From positions 1 through 64,000 of the forward strand of contig NZ_AUTC01000140.1 in assembly GCF_001461695.1 (NCBI RefSeq): a stretch of DNA of 64,000 bases, read 5' to 3'. Of the stretch, positions 8,188 through 17,769 are shown piece by piece. The stretch is from Sinorhizobium fredii USDA 205 (GTDB lineage: Bacteria > Pseudomonadota > Alphaproteobacteria > Rhizobiales > Rhizobiaceae). The notes beneath the pieces are model-generated. The model was given only the letters and a program-made list of their open reading frames with translations. It had not been told where the DNA came from and searched no databases. Each line of letters opens with the position of its first letter. Position 1 is the stretch's first letter. The position numbers and the translations under genes are program-made.

Positions 8188-10305
8188 ATGGATCATGTAA
8201 ACAGGTCCGAGGCAACGTGCGACAGCCCTGCATTTCCCTGTGGGGATCAATGCGCCGCGGCAGCTCCATGTCATCGCGCTCGCCAGGCCCCATTGAGCGC
8301 CACGCTCAGGGTCGTTCCGTTCTGCCTCATGATGCTGCTTGGGTCTCCCGCGAAAGGTGGGCCACCCACTGACGACAGGCTAGCCCCGCAAGATACGGTC
8401 GAGATAAGTGTTTCTGGATGGCATACCTTGCTTGGCGGCGTAGTCGAGGCGGCGCTGCTTAACGACACTTTTACGATCGGGACAGGTGGGACGCTCGAAC
8501 TTCCGGAAATCGGACGCCTGCCCGCGGCAGGTTTACGCGAGAGTGAACTGGCGAAGCTGATAGCCGATCGCTTGCAGGCCAGAAGCGGCAGCGACCAACG
8601 TCCGGCCACAACCGTCCAACGACGAACACCGGCGCCCCGAGTGCCATCATCGCGGGTGACCACCCCTGCCGAGCGGCCTCCGCCTGCAGCGCAGCTGCGC
8701 ATCGCGGAGCCCGCAGCGACGAAGCAACTACAAACTCTGGAATCCGAACAGTCCAGGGTGCAAGTCTTGCTTAGTGACCTGGCGGCCGCTCGTATGGAGC
8801 TTGAAAAGGCTCGCGGAGAAGCGCGTGCAGCGCGTCAGGCTGCTCGCGACGCCTCGATACGGCACAATCGCAGCCTTGCTGCCGAGCGCCAACGCGCTGC
8901 CACCGTGACGCAGGAACTCAATGCTGCGCGGGCCGATCTCGAAGCCATGAAGGTTCGGCTGGAGCACGAAGCGAATGCGGCGCGAGACTGGGAAACCGCG
9001 GTAGCCACGGTCACGGAGGCTCGTGAGTTGGTCGCCCGCGACCGCGCCAAACGCGCCGAGCTGGAGGAAAATCTCCTCACCGCGCGCAAGGAAGTCGACG
9101 CGATCAAGACCGGCGCGCTATCGGCTGGCCGTCAGCGTGAGGACATTCTCCGCCGCGATTTGGCTGCGGCCAGACGCGACCTTGACGCCACGCGGCGCGC
9201 CGCCGACGATGCTGGCGCGCAGGCGCGAAAGCTTGCCGCTATGGTGGCTGAACAAGGACGGGCTCTTATAAATGAGCGCCGGAGAGCCGAAGGCTTCGCG
9301 CGCGACCTGACCATCATGCGGCGCGAAATCGAACGTCTGGAGACCAAGTCGGCTGGAGCAATCCGGTCAAAGGCTGCTGCGCTCAGAGCGCGCAATGCTG
9401 CGGTGGCGTCGCTGACTGATGCCAAACGAGCACTTGATGAAGAGCGGCGCAAGCTTGGAGCCTACGAACGCGATCTCGCCGTGGCCCGCCAATCGGCCGC
9501 GGCCCTGGTGGCCCGCGCCAAGCTGGCGGCGGAGGAGCAGGCCGCCGCCGTGCAGGCTCGAACGGCTGCCGAGGCCGCCGCAATGCGGACCGGGGAAGCG
9601 CTCGCATTGGAACGCGAGAAAGGAAGATCGCTTGCGCGTGGTCTCGACACTGCTGCGCTCAGAGCGCGCAGTGCTGCGGAGGCGTCGCTGGTCGATGCCA
9701 GGCGGGCACTTAATGAAGAGCGGCGCAAGCTTGGAGCCTACGAACGCGATCTCGCCGTGGCCCGCCAATCGGCCGCAGCCCTGGAGGCCCGCGCCGACCT
9801 GGCGGCAGAGGAGCAGGCCGCCGCGGTGCAGGCTCGAAAGGCTGCCGAGGCCGTCGCAATGCGGACCAGGGAAGCGCTTGCGTTGGAACGCGAGAAGGGA
9901 AGATCGCTCGCGCGCGATCTCGACGCTGCTCGCCAAGAACGCGACGCGGCAAGGGAGGAATTGGTTCGGAGCTCGGCGGCGCGGAGCGAGGCGTTCGGAG
10001 ACGAGCGCGAACGGTCGAATGGCCGCGGCCTTGCGGTGGAGCGCAAGGAAGTCGACCTCCCCAAGGGGAAGGCTGAGCGCCCCACCGCAAGCATCGAGCG
10101 TAGACGGAACGTGCGCGACGGCAATCACGCCAATGAACGTGCCAAGCCAGTAGCGCGGAAGCGCGCCGGATCGGCCGGGGGAGGCGGGTCGCTGGAAATC
10201 CGCAAGGTGGAGCTCGGCAAGCCAGCACCCTCCGTTCGATCGGCGACGGTTCTGCTCCCGGACGCGCTGCTTCCCAGACGACCGCCGATGCTTGGCCGCT
10301 GGTAG
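8188..10305 (+). CDS. Polysaccharide-export-like (Wza N-domain) coiled-coil protein
   Basis: This protein of about 705 residues has a short export segment (VVPFCLMMLLGSPAKGG) and then a stretch resembling the Poly_export domain of Wza/ExoF proteins (LAPQDTVEISVSG through LPEIGRLPAAGLRESEL, about residues 65-130). From about residue 170 it is an Ala/Arg/Glu-rich coiled coil with no SLBB domain. Two near-identical 92-residue blocks follow each other inside the coil. The start at 8188 has GGAAGGA upstream; an in-frame ATG 36 bp earlier does not. The C-terminus is basic and low in complexity. A periplasmic role in envelope or polysaccharide export is inferred only from the N-domain. Confidence 0.6.
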   Translation: MDHVNRSEATCDSPAFPCGDQCAAAAPCHRARQAPLSATLRVVPFCLMMLLGSPAKGGPPTDDRLAPQDTVEISVSGWHTLLGGVVEAALLNDTFTIGTGGTLELPEIGRLPAAGLRESELAKLIADRLQARSGSDQRPATTVQRRTPAPRVPSSRVTTPAERPPPAAQLRIAEPAATKQLQTLESEQSRVQVLLSDLAAARMELEKARGEARAARQAARDASIRHNRSLAAERQRAATVTQELNAARADLEAMKVRLEHEANAARDWETAVATVTEARELVARDRAKRAELEENLLTARKEVDAIKTGALSAGRQREDILRRDLAAARRDLDATRRAADDAGAQARKLAAMVAEQGRALINERRRAEGFARDLTIMRREIERLETKSAGAIRSKAAALRARNAAVASLTDAKRALDEERRKLGAYERDLAVARQSAAALVARAKLAAEEQAAAVQARTAAEAAAMRTGEALALEREKGRSLARGLDTAALRARSAAEASLVDARRALNEERRKLGAYERDLAVARQSAAALEARADLAAEEQAAAVQARKAAEAVAMRTREALALEREKGRSLARDLDAARQERDAAREELVRSSAARSEAFGDERERSNGRGLAVERKEVDLPKGKAERPTASIERRRNVRDGNHANERAKPVARKRAGSAGGGGSLEIRKVELGKPAPSVRSATVLLPDALLPRRPPMLGRW
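9375..9926 (+). repeat. Tandem 276-bp duplication inside the coiled-coil gene
   Basis: Copies at 9375-9650 and 9651-9926 are highly similar (for example GCGCAAGCTTGGAGCCTACG in both, exactly 276 bp apart). The period is 92 codons and preserves frame, so the coiled coil is lengthened by one unit. Few differences separate the copies, which suggests a recent duplication or homogenisation. Confidence 0.85.
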
Positions 10306-10355
10306 GTGGAATGCATTTTTGAGGATAGCTTGGCCTAAAGAAGAGGAACCCGGTG

Positions 10356-11156
10356 ATGCGTAAGCACTTAGTTGCCACATTTTTGATCGCAGTCGCGATC
10401 GGGCCCGCATCGGCTCTTGCCTTAGGCCTTGGCGTCAAGGTCGGTCCGGTCGGCGTCGGCGCTCAAGTGGGGATCAACAAAAGCGGCGTCTCGGCGGGGA
10501 TCGGCGCGGAGGCCGACGGAGTAGGTGGAGTAAAAGGCGGAACCTCGCTCGGCAAGGGAGGATCCAGCCTTGGGGTCGGCGGCAATCTCGGCCGTACGAG
10601 TGGCGGCATGTCGGTGGGATCCGGTTCGAAGGCCGGGTCATCGGGCGGCGGCGGCACAGCGACCGGTTCCGGGGCTGCTTCGGGCGGTTCGGCCGCGGGC
10701 TCTGGGACCCGGCCGTCCAGCGGTGGCGCGACCGCGGGGTCTCAGTCACCAGGGGCTGGCGGTGCCAACACGATCACCCGCATTGCCCCGGCAACGAGCG
10801 CGCGAGCATCCATCGTTCTGCCACGCATCCTTTGGCCGTTGAAGAAGCGCGCCGGGCACGAGCGAGGCGAATGGGGCTACCCCATACGCCTGCCATTGAC
10901 GATTGCAGCGGTTCCTGGCACTCCAAACACCGTCGTGCGCGCCTGCCAACGGGCGATTGCGTCGGCTGCGTCACCGCTTGGCGCCGTGCGCGTGCGTGCG
11001 GCAAGCGCCGGTTCCCTGCTCCGGCACCGCAATGGGGCGCTCACGGCGCCGCTCGCCGTCAGCATAGACTATGCCGGTCAAGACGGCATCCAGGTCCGTC
11101 AGGCGCGAATCAGGTGTCGCCTCGATTCGTCCGGCAGGGTCATCGCGGTGATCTAA
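10356..11156 (+). CDS. Glycine/serine-rich exported protein of unknown function
   Basis: The 266-residue protein has a clear signal peptide (hydrophobic segment ending ASALA, about residue 22). A low-complexity Gly/Ser/Ala region follows (about 25-140), then a basic, more ordinary C-terminal domain (about 150-266) with two cysteines, in VRACQRA and IRCRLD. I do not recognise the family. AAGAGG precedes the ATG. It lies 50 bp after the coiled-coil gene on the same strand, so the pair is probably co-transcribed and both products act outside the cytoplasm. Confidence 0.65.
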   Translation: MRKHLVATFLIAVAIGPASALALGLGVKVGPVGVGAQVGINKSGVSAGIGAEADGVGGVKGGTSLGKGGSSLGVGGNLGRTSGGMSVGSGSKAGSSGGGGTATGSGAASGGSAAGSGTRPSSGGATAGSQSPGAGGANTITRIAPATSARASIVLPRILWPLKKRAGHERGEWGYPIRLPLTIAAVPGTPNTVVRACQRAIASAASPLGAVRVRAASAGSLLRHRNGALTAPLAVSIDYAGQDGIQVRQARIRCRLDSSGRVIAVI

Positions 11157-11182
11157 TTTAGGCACCCATCCCCAGGCGGCAG

Positions 11183-11212
11183 TGCCCGGCCGGCCTTCTG
11201 GCCAACCGGGCA
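11183..11212. terminator. Bidirectional hairpin between convergent genes
   Basis: TGCCCGG...CCGGGCA arms enclose an inner GGCC-TTCT-GGCC stem, placed between the stop of the glycine-rich gene and the stop of the molybdenum hydroxylase gene. There is no U-tract on either side, so termination is likely but unproven. Confidence 0.5.
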
Positions 11213-11219
11213 GGCAGGG

Positions 11220-13436
11220 TCACGCGTTCAGCGATTTTGCGAATGGCATGACGCGAATCCGCTTGCCGAGCGCCTTGTAGGCGGCATTGGCAACGGCAGG
11301 GCCGATCGGCGGAACGCCGGGCTCGCCGATGCCCGAGGGCGGGTTGGCGGAGGCGACGATGTGGACCTCGACCGCCGGCATCGCATCGATCCTCAGCGGC
11401 GTGTAGAGGTCGAAATTGCCCTGGTCGACCTGGCCGTCGGTCAGCGAGATTTCCTCGCCGAGAATGGCGCTCAGCCCGAAGCCGATGCCCCCCTCGACCT
11501 GGGCGCGGACCTGGTCCGGATTGACCGCCAGGCCGCAATCGACGGCGGCGACCACCCGTTCGACCTTGATCTGGCCGTTGCCGTCGGTCGAGACCTCAGC
11601 GATCTCGGCGACCACCGAGCCGAAGCTCTCAGCGATGGCAACACCGCGGAAGCGCCCTTCCGGCAAGGGTTTCTGCCATCCTGCTTTTTCCGCCGCGAGC
11701 TTGAGGACGGTCGCATGGCGCGAATCCGGCTCGAGCATGGAGAGACGGAATTCGACCGGATCGCGTCCTGCCGCCTCGGCGACTTCATCGAGGAAGGTTT
11801 CCGCGGCGAAGGCGGTGTGCGTCGAACCGACCGAGCGCCACCATAGAACCGGAACGCCGACCTCCGTGCTCGTCAGGCCGACCGTCTGGTTCGGAATGGC
11901 GTAGGGCAGGTTGTTCGCGCCCTCGACCGAGGTCGGGTCGACCCCGTTCTTGACCATGCCCTCGAAGGCCGTCTTTGCCACGATGGATTGACCGACGATG
12001 TGATCGGTCCAGGCCACGAGTTTTCCGCCGTCGTCGATGCCGGCCTTGAGGCTGTGGACATAGGCGGGACGATAGCGGCCTCCCCGCATGTCGGCCTCAC
12101 GCGTCCATTGCAGCTTTACCGGCGCGCGGAAACCGATGGCCTTGGCCACATATACTGCCTCGACGACAACGTCACCGTCGAACACGGCCCGCCGGCCAAA
12201 GCTGCCGCCGGTCTTCATCACGTGGAGGCGGACCTTCTCCGCAGCGATCCCGGCCACATCTCCGGCGAGTTTCTGGTAGACGTCCGTGAACTGGTGCCCG
12301 CCCCAGATCTCCAGCGTGCCGTCGTCGTTCATGCGCGCGACCGCGTTCAGCGGTTCCATCGCCGCATGCGCCAGGTAGGGGAACTCGAAGCTCGCCTCGA
12401 TCACCCTGGCGGCCTTGGCAAATTCAGCCTCGGTGTCACCGTCCTTGCGCGCGACTGCCGCCGCCGGCTTCTTCACGAGGTCGCGATACATGGACATGAT
12501 CTGCTGCGTTCCACGCTTTTCCGCACCTGCCTCGTCCCACTCGACGGTGACCGCTTCGCGTCCCTTGATCGCCGCCCACATGTGCTCGCCGACCACCGCG
12601 ATGCCGCGCGGCGTTTCGACCACGTCCACCACGCCCTTGACGGCGCGCGCGGCAGAGGCATCGAAGGACTTCACCTTTGCGCCGAACAGCGGCGGGTGGA
12701 TCATCACGGCGGTCAGCATGCCGGGCAGCTTGACGTCGATCGTATATTGCTCCGTGCCGTTTGCCTTGCGGGCGCTGTCGAAGCGCTTCAGTTCGGAATT
12801 GCCGATCAGCTTCCAGTCGCTTGGCTGCTTCAGCTTCACCTCGACCGGCACCGGCAGCGTCGCCGCCTTGGCGGCAAAGACGCCGAAACCGCCGCTGTTG
12901 CCGGAGGGATGGGAGAGAAGTCCGTTTTCCACCGTGATCTCCGCCGCCTCGACGCCCCATTCGGAGGCCGCAGCGGCGACCAGCATGGCGCGGGCCGCAG
13001 CGCCCGCCTTGCGGTAGCGTTCCCATGAGGTCACCATAGAGGTCGAGCCTCCGGTTCCCTGCATGGCGCCGCCAAAGGCGACATTGCCATAGGCCTGGAT
13101 GCTGCCGGCGGCGCCCTTCACGTCGATGGTCGACCAGTCGGCATCGAGTTCCTCGGCGACAAGCGTGGCAATGCCGTTGTAAGAGCCTTGACCCATCTCG
13201 AATTGGGAGGAAAGGACGGTCACCTTCCCATCTCCGTCGATCGTGACATAGGGGGAAAACGCATGTGCGCCACTCGGCGTCGCCGTTTCGCTCGCTGCTG
13301 CTGGCGACGCAGAGAGAAGGTGAAAGCCGATGGCAAGGCCGGTGCCGGTCGCCAGCGCGCCGATCAGGAATTGCCGCCGCGACGCTTCGACGCGTGCGGC
13401 GGGGAGGGTAAGCGATTGCATCAGTTTCGGTAGCAT
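11220..13436 (-). CDS. iorB: Molybdopterin-binding subunit, isoquinoline 1-oxidoreductase/aldehyde oxidase type
   Basis: The 738-residue protein is the large subunit of a xanthine-oxidase-family molybdenum hydroxylase. It carries a twin-arginine-like leader ([19 protein letters not shown], about residues 19-37), so the complex is probably periplasmic. Family landmarks include [19 protein letters not shown] (about 83), [13 protein letters not shown] (about 410) and the C-terminal [12 protein letters not shown]. Such two-subunit enzymes hydroxylate N-heterocycles or oxidise aldehydes. It starts 3 bp after the 2Fe-2S subunit, forming an operon. The substrate is unknown; no dedicated accessory or cytochrome gene is adjacent. 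Confidence 0.82.
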   Translation of the reverse strand: MLPKLMQSLTLPAARVEASRRQFLIGALATGTGLAIGFHLLSASPAAASETATPSGAHAFSPYVTIDGDGKVTVLSSQFEMGQGSYNGIATLVAEELDADWSTIDVKGAAGSIQAYGNVAFGGAMQGTGGSTSMVTSWERYRKAGAAARAMLVAAAASEWGVEAAEITVENGLLSHPSGNSGGFGVFAAKAATLPVPVEVKLKQPSDWKLIGNSELKRFDSARKANGTEQYTIDVKLPGMLTAVMIHPPLFGAKVKSFDASAARAVKGVVDVVETPRGIAVVGEHMWAAIKGREAVTVEWDEAGAEKRGTQQIMSMYRDLVKKPAAAVARKDGDTEAEFAKAARVIEASFEFPYLAHAAMEPLNAVARMNDDGTLEIWGGHQFTDVYQKLAGDVAGIAAEKVRLHVMKTGGSFGRRAVFDGDVVVEAVYVAKAIGFRAPVKLQWTREADMRGGRYRPAYVHSLKAGIDDGGKLVAWTDHIVGQSIVAKTAFEGMVKNGVDPTSVEGANNLPYAIPNQTVGLTSTEVGVPVLWWRSVGSTHTAFAAETFLDEVAEAAGRDPVEFRLSMLEPDSRHATVLKLAAEKAGWQKPLPEGRFRGVAIAESFGSVVAEIAEVSTDGNGQIKVERVVAAVDCGLAVNPDQVRAQVEGGIGFGLSAILGEEISLTDGQVDQGNFDLYTPLRIDAMPAVEVHIVASANPPSGIGEPGVPPIGPAVANAAYKALGKRIRVMPFAKSLNA

Positions 13437-13439
13437 GGC

Positions 13440-13898
13440 TCAGCCCTCCAGGCGCTTTGCGGCTTCGTGAATGCCGGCACGGATTCGATGATAGGTGGCG
13501 CAACGACAGAGATTGCCGGACATGGCGGCGTCGATGTCCTCGTCGCTGGGCTTCGGGTTGTTTGCCAAGAGGTCTGTCGCCGACATGATCTGCCCCGACT
13601 GGCAGTAGCCGCATTGGGGCACGTCGAGATCGGCCCAGACGGCCTGCACAGCTTCCGCTACCTTGCCCTTCAGGCCCTCGATGGTGGTGACCTTTGCGCC
13701 TTCGATGTCGCCGATGAACGTCTGACAGGAGCGAACGGGCGAACCGTCGACATAGACGGTGCAGGCGCCGCATTGCGCCATGCCGCAGCCGAATTTCGTA
13801 CCCGTCAGCCCTACAAGATCGCGGATCACCCAAAGAAGCGGCATATCCGCCTCGGCATCGACCGAATGCTCGACGCCGTTGATCGTCACAATTGCCAT
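13440..13898 (-). CDS. iorA: 2Fe-2S subunit of the molybdenum hydroxylase
   Basis: The 152-residue protein is a small xanthine-oxidase-type iron-sulfur subunit. It has a plant-ferredoxin cluster ([16 protein letters not shown], about residues 42-57, with a further Cys in SCQTF) and a C-terminal cluster (CGYCQSGQ near 102 and [12 protein letters not shown] near 134). It passes electrons from the molybdenum site of the downstream subunit. The ATG at 13898 is preceded by GAGGAG; an in-frame start 81 bp upstream would add residues not found in the family. It has no leader of its own and probably rides with the TAT-signalled partner. Confidence 0.85.
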   Translation of the reverse strand: MAIVTINGVEHSVDAEADMPLLWVIRDLVGLTGTKFGCGMAQCGACTVYVDGSPVRSCQTFIGDIEGAKVTTIEGLKGKVAEAVQAVWADLDVPQCGYCQSGQIMSATDLLANNPKPSDEDIDAAMSGNLCRCATYHRIRAGIHEAAKRLEG

Positions 13899-14081
13899 GG
13901 TGTTCTCCTCGCGTTGAGGCGCGGGACCAGGCAGATGCACCCCCACGCGCCGCAGCCATTCGCCAGGCTGCGGTCGCAACTTAGAAGACCGGCTTTCCGT
14001 CCGGTAGAGTCGATCCTGTCGGATTGTTGCCTATTCCTGTCGATCTGACGGGATTGTGATCATCGGTAGTCTGCCGCGCCG

Positions 14082-15041
14082 CTAGCCGACGGAATCGCCT
14101 TTGGCCGCATCGTTCGAGTTCAGGATCGTCTTGATGTCGCGCAGCGGCGGATGGCCGAAGGCGCGCCGATATTCGCGGCTGAACTGGGTCGGGCTCTCGT
14201 AGCCGACGCGCAGCGCCGCCGTCGCCGCGTCGAGCGATTGCGACAGCATCAGTTCCCGCGCGTGGTGCAGGCGCAGATGCTTCTGGAACTGCAGCGGGCT
14301 CATGGCGGTCATGGCGCGGAAATGATGGTGCAGCGTCGAGACCCCCATATTGGCGATCTCCGCCAGTTCCTCGACCCGCAGCGGCCGGGTGTAGTTCTCT
14401 TTCAGCCAGGCGATCGCCCTGGCGACGCGATTGCTGTTGGTGCCGGCAAGCGCGAAGCGTCTGAGCCGTGCGCCCTGCTCGCCGGTGAGCAGCCGGTAGA
14501 GGATCTCGTTGTGGATATGGTTTGCCAGAAACGGGATGTCGCCCGGCGCATTCGCCAGCGAAATCAGTCGCAGAAAGGCGTCGAACAGCAGAGGCGTTGC
14601 AGCGCCGACGGCGACGCCGACGAGATCGCGTTCGGGGGCGTCCGCGGGTTGCAGGTCGTTGTCGGCGATGATCCGCCGCAGCTTCTCGAGATCGAGCCGG
14701 AGCGACGCCGCCACATAGGGCTCGTCGAGGCTCGCCTCGCAGATCTGGCCGGTCGCCGGCAGCCCGAGGGCCGTCAGGAAGAAGCAGGACTCATCGTAGA
14801 CGAGCGTCTGGTTGCCGACATGGACGCGCTTGCTCCCCTGGACGATCAGGGACAGGCTCGGTTCATAGACGGCGGAAAAAGGGCCGGCCGGCTCGACGAC
14901 GCGATAGAGCGAAAGCCCGGGGATGCTGTGGCTGTAGCGCAGGCCGTCCCATGGCAGTTGCGCCAGCTCGTCGAGGATGCGCGCACGCAGCGGCGCGGTC
15001 TCCTCGCGCAGGCGCTGCCGCTCAATGATGGCTTCGCTCAT
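14082..15041 (-). CDS. AraC-family regulator (AraC_N cupin type)
   Basis: The 319-residue protein has an N-terminal AraC_N domain (VYEPSLSLIVQGSKRVHVG, about residues 57-75) and C-terminal AraC helix-turn-helices (VEELAEIANMGVSTLHHHF, and SPTQFSREYRRAFG near 290). It lies upstream of iorAB on the same strand, with a 183-bp gap holding the likely iorAB promoter, so regulation of the hydroxylase is the simplest hypothesis. The start at 15041 has GGGGAG eight bases away; the ATG two codons earlier is too close to it. Confidence 0.82.
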   Translation of the reverse strand: MSEAIIERQRLREETAPLRARILDELAQLPWDGLRYSHSIPGLSLYRVVEPAGPFSAVYEPSLSLIVQGSKRVHVGNQTLVYDESCFFLTALGLPATGQICEASLDEPYVAASLRLDLEKLRRIIADNDLQPADAPERDLVGVAVGAATPLLFDAFLRLISLANAPGDIPFLANHIHNEILYRLLTGEQGARLRRFALAGTNSNRVARAIAWLKENYTRPLRVEELAEIANMGVSTLHHHFRAMTAMSPLQFQKHLRLHHARELMLSQSLDAATAALRVGYESPTQFSREYRRAFGHPPLRDIKTILNSNDAAKGDSVG

Positions 15042-15174
15042 GGACATAGCTCCCCACTCTTCCGTTCGACGTCAAATCATTTGTTTATCACATTCTTTTG
15101 AAACTTGCAGGATTAGGCAAGAAATTGCCGCGGCGTCGCCGAACGCCGGTCGGCGGACGCTGATATACTCATTG

Positions 15175-15189
15175 ACTCATCATACCAGT
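15175..15189. promoter_or_regulatory. Candidate GntR operator ACTCATCATACCAGT (site 1)
   Basis: The 15-mer lies 39 bp upstream of the apionate oxidoisomerase start. It matches, at 14 of 15 positions, a site upstream of the RuBisCO-like gene (24451-24465). It is weakly dyad-symmetric (ACT-N9-AGT). Sharing it between the two outer units of the D-apiose cluster suggests one regulator, most simply the GntR protein at 23619. Confidence 0.6.
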
Positions 15190-15228
15190 TGGTCTATCGC
15201 TTCCGTCAACGACATGCGGGAGATACAG

Positions 15229-16056
15229 ATGACTTCGATTGCCTTGTTGGGCGCCGGCGGCAAGATGGGCTGCCGGTTGGCCAAGAACCTCAAGGGCTCG
15301 CGCTTCGACGTGCGTCACGTCGAGGTGAGCGAGATCGGCAAAGCGAGACTGGCAAAGGAGCTCGGGCTCGAGGCGGTCTCTCTCGACACCGCGCTCGACG
15401 GTGCCGAGGTCGTGATCCTTGCGGTGCCGGACACGGCGATCGGCAAGGTGGCAACCGGCATTGTCGACAGGCTGAAGCCCGGCACGATGCTCATCGTCCT
15501 CGATGCGGCCGCACCCTTTGCCGGACACCTGCCGCAGCGCGGCGACCTCACCTATTTCGTCACCCATCCCTGCCACCCGCCGATCTTCAACGACGAGACC
15601 GAGCTTGCCGCGCGCAAGGACCACTTCGGCGGTATCGCCGCCAAGCAGCATATCGTCTCGGCGCTGATGCAGGGACCGGAGGCGGACTACGCCAAGGGCG
15701 AGGAGATCGCCAAGCTCATCTGGGCGCCGGTCATGCGCTCGCACCGGGTGACGGTCGAGCAGATGGCGCTGCTCGAGCCCGGTCTGTCGGAGACGGTCTG
15801 CGCCTCGCTGCTCGTCGTCATGCGCGAGGCGATGGACGAATGCGTCGCCCGCGGCGTGCCGAAGGAAGCGGCGCGCGACTTTCTGCTCGGCCACATGAAC
15901 GTGCTCGGCGCGGTGATCTTCGAAGAGGTCGAGGGTGTCTTTTCGGATGCCTGCAACAAGGCGATCGAGTTCGGCAAGCCGATGCTGATGCGCGACGACT
16001 GGAAGCGCGTCTTCGAGCCGCAGGAAATCGCCGACAGCATCCGCCGCATCACCTGA
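15229..16056 (+). CDS. apnO: D-apionate oxidoisomerase (ApnO-like)
   Basis: The 275-residue protein has an N-terminal Rossmann domain (ALLGAGGKMGCRLAKNL, about residues 4-20) and a helical 6-phosphogluconate-dehydrogenase-like C-terminal domain. Proteins of this family were assigned in the D-apiose pathway as D-apionate oxidoisomerase, which yields 3-oxo-isoapionate. The name rests mainly on context: the same cluster holds the importer, D-apiose dehydrogenase, apionate lactonase, 3-oxo-isoapionate kinase and a RuBisCO-like protein. GGGAG precedes the ATG. It leads an apparent long operon that continues with the ABC transporter. Confidence 0.72.
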   Translation: MTSIALLGAGGKMGCRLAKNLKGSRFDVRHVEVSEIGKARLAKELGLEAVSLDTALDGAEVVILAVPDTAIGKVATGIVDRLKPGTMLIVLDAAAPFAGHLPQRGDLTYFVTHPCHPPIFNDETELAARKDHFGGIAAKQHIVSALMQGPEADYAKGEEIAKLIWAPVMRSHRVTVEQMALLEPGLSETVCASLLVVMREAMDECVARGVPKEAARDFLLGHMNVLGAVIFEEVEGVFSDACNKAIEFGKPMLMRDDWKRVFEPQEIADSIRRIT

Positions 16057-17061
<1,005 letters not shown>

Positions 17062-17124
17062 TCGTCTCTTGGCGCGCGACGGCGACAGCCTCGCGCGCCA
17101 GCATTCCCTGTGGAGAAGGTTTCG

Positions 17125-17769
17125 ATGCCAGGTATGAGGGGCGCGTCCGTCATTGTCCTCGTGGCGATGATGGCGCTTGCGGGCTGCAAGATCATCAAGA
17201 CGCCGACGGCGGAGGAGGCGGCGCAATCCGCCACGGGCGGTTTCGATCCGGATCGCATGGTCGGCGAGATCTGGGACAGCAAGGTCGTGCCCTATCTCGA
17301 CAAGAAGGCGGGGCCGTTCACCGAGGTCGCCGCGCTTGCGGCAAGCGATCCGGAAGCGGCCGGCGCCAAATACGGCCACAAGGAGAAGCAGGGCAGCGCG
17401 CCCTGGACCTTTGCCGCGCGCCTTTCCGGCACCATAGTCAAGGCCGAGACGAAGTCGCGCTCGGCCTATGTGGAGGTCGATGCCGATGGCGACGCCAAGG
17501 CGGATGCCCGCGTCCAGATCGGCCCGGCGATCCGCGGCACGGCGATCCGCGACAGCCTCGACTTCGCGAACTTCAACGAATTCAAGAACCAGATCGAGTG
17601 GGCCCAATACGGCAAGGCCTTCAATACCCATGTGAACGGCCTGGTGCTCGACAAGCTGTCGCGCGACCAGCTTGTCGGCAAGAAGCTCGATGCGGTTGGC
17701 GCCTATCCCGATCCCGCCAAGGGGCAGTTGCCGCTCTTCGTGCCGGTTGAGCTGACGGTGGGTGGATGA
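17125..17769 (+). CDS. DUF2291-family lipoprotein linked to sugar ABC transporters
   Basis: The 214-residue protein starts with a lipoprotein signal peptide (hydrophobic segment then LAGC, Cys at about residue 17). The mature part is a DUF2291-like domain. Such lipoproteins recur between the binding protein and ATPase genes of ribose-type importers; their role is not established. The ATG at 17125 was chosen because GGAGAAGG precedes it; a GTG 15 bp upstream overlaps that site. Its stop overlaps the ATPase start by 4 bp (ATGA), showing translational coupling. Confidence 0.75.
   Translation: MPGMRGASVIVLVAMMALAGCKIIKTPTAEEAAQSATGGFDPDRMVGEIWDSKVVPYLDKKAGPFTEVAALAASDPEAAGAKYGHKEKQGSAPWTFAARLSGTIVKAETKSRSAYVEVDADGDAKADARVQIGPAIRGTAIRDSLDFANFNEFKNQIEWAQYGKAFNTHVNGLVLDKLSRDQLVGKKLDAVGAYPDPAKGQLPLFVPVELTVGG

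Noticed and set aside
9367..10410. Long minus-strand frame opposite the coiled-coil gene
   Set aside because: It mirrors the 276-bp duplication and the codon bias of the plus-strand gene; no start signal or family match.
11988..13028. Plus-strand frame of 346 codons opposite iorB
   Set aside because: Shadow of a well-supported molybdopterin subunit; composition typical of antisense frames.
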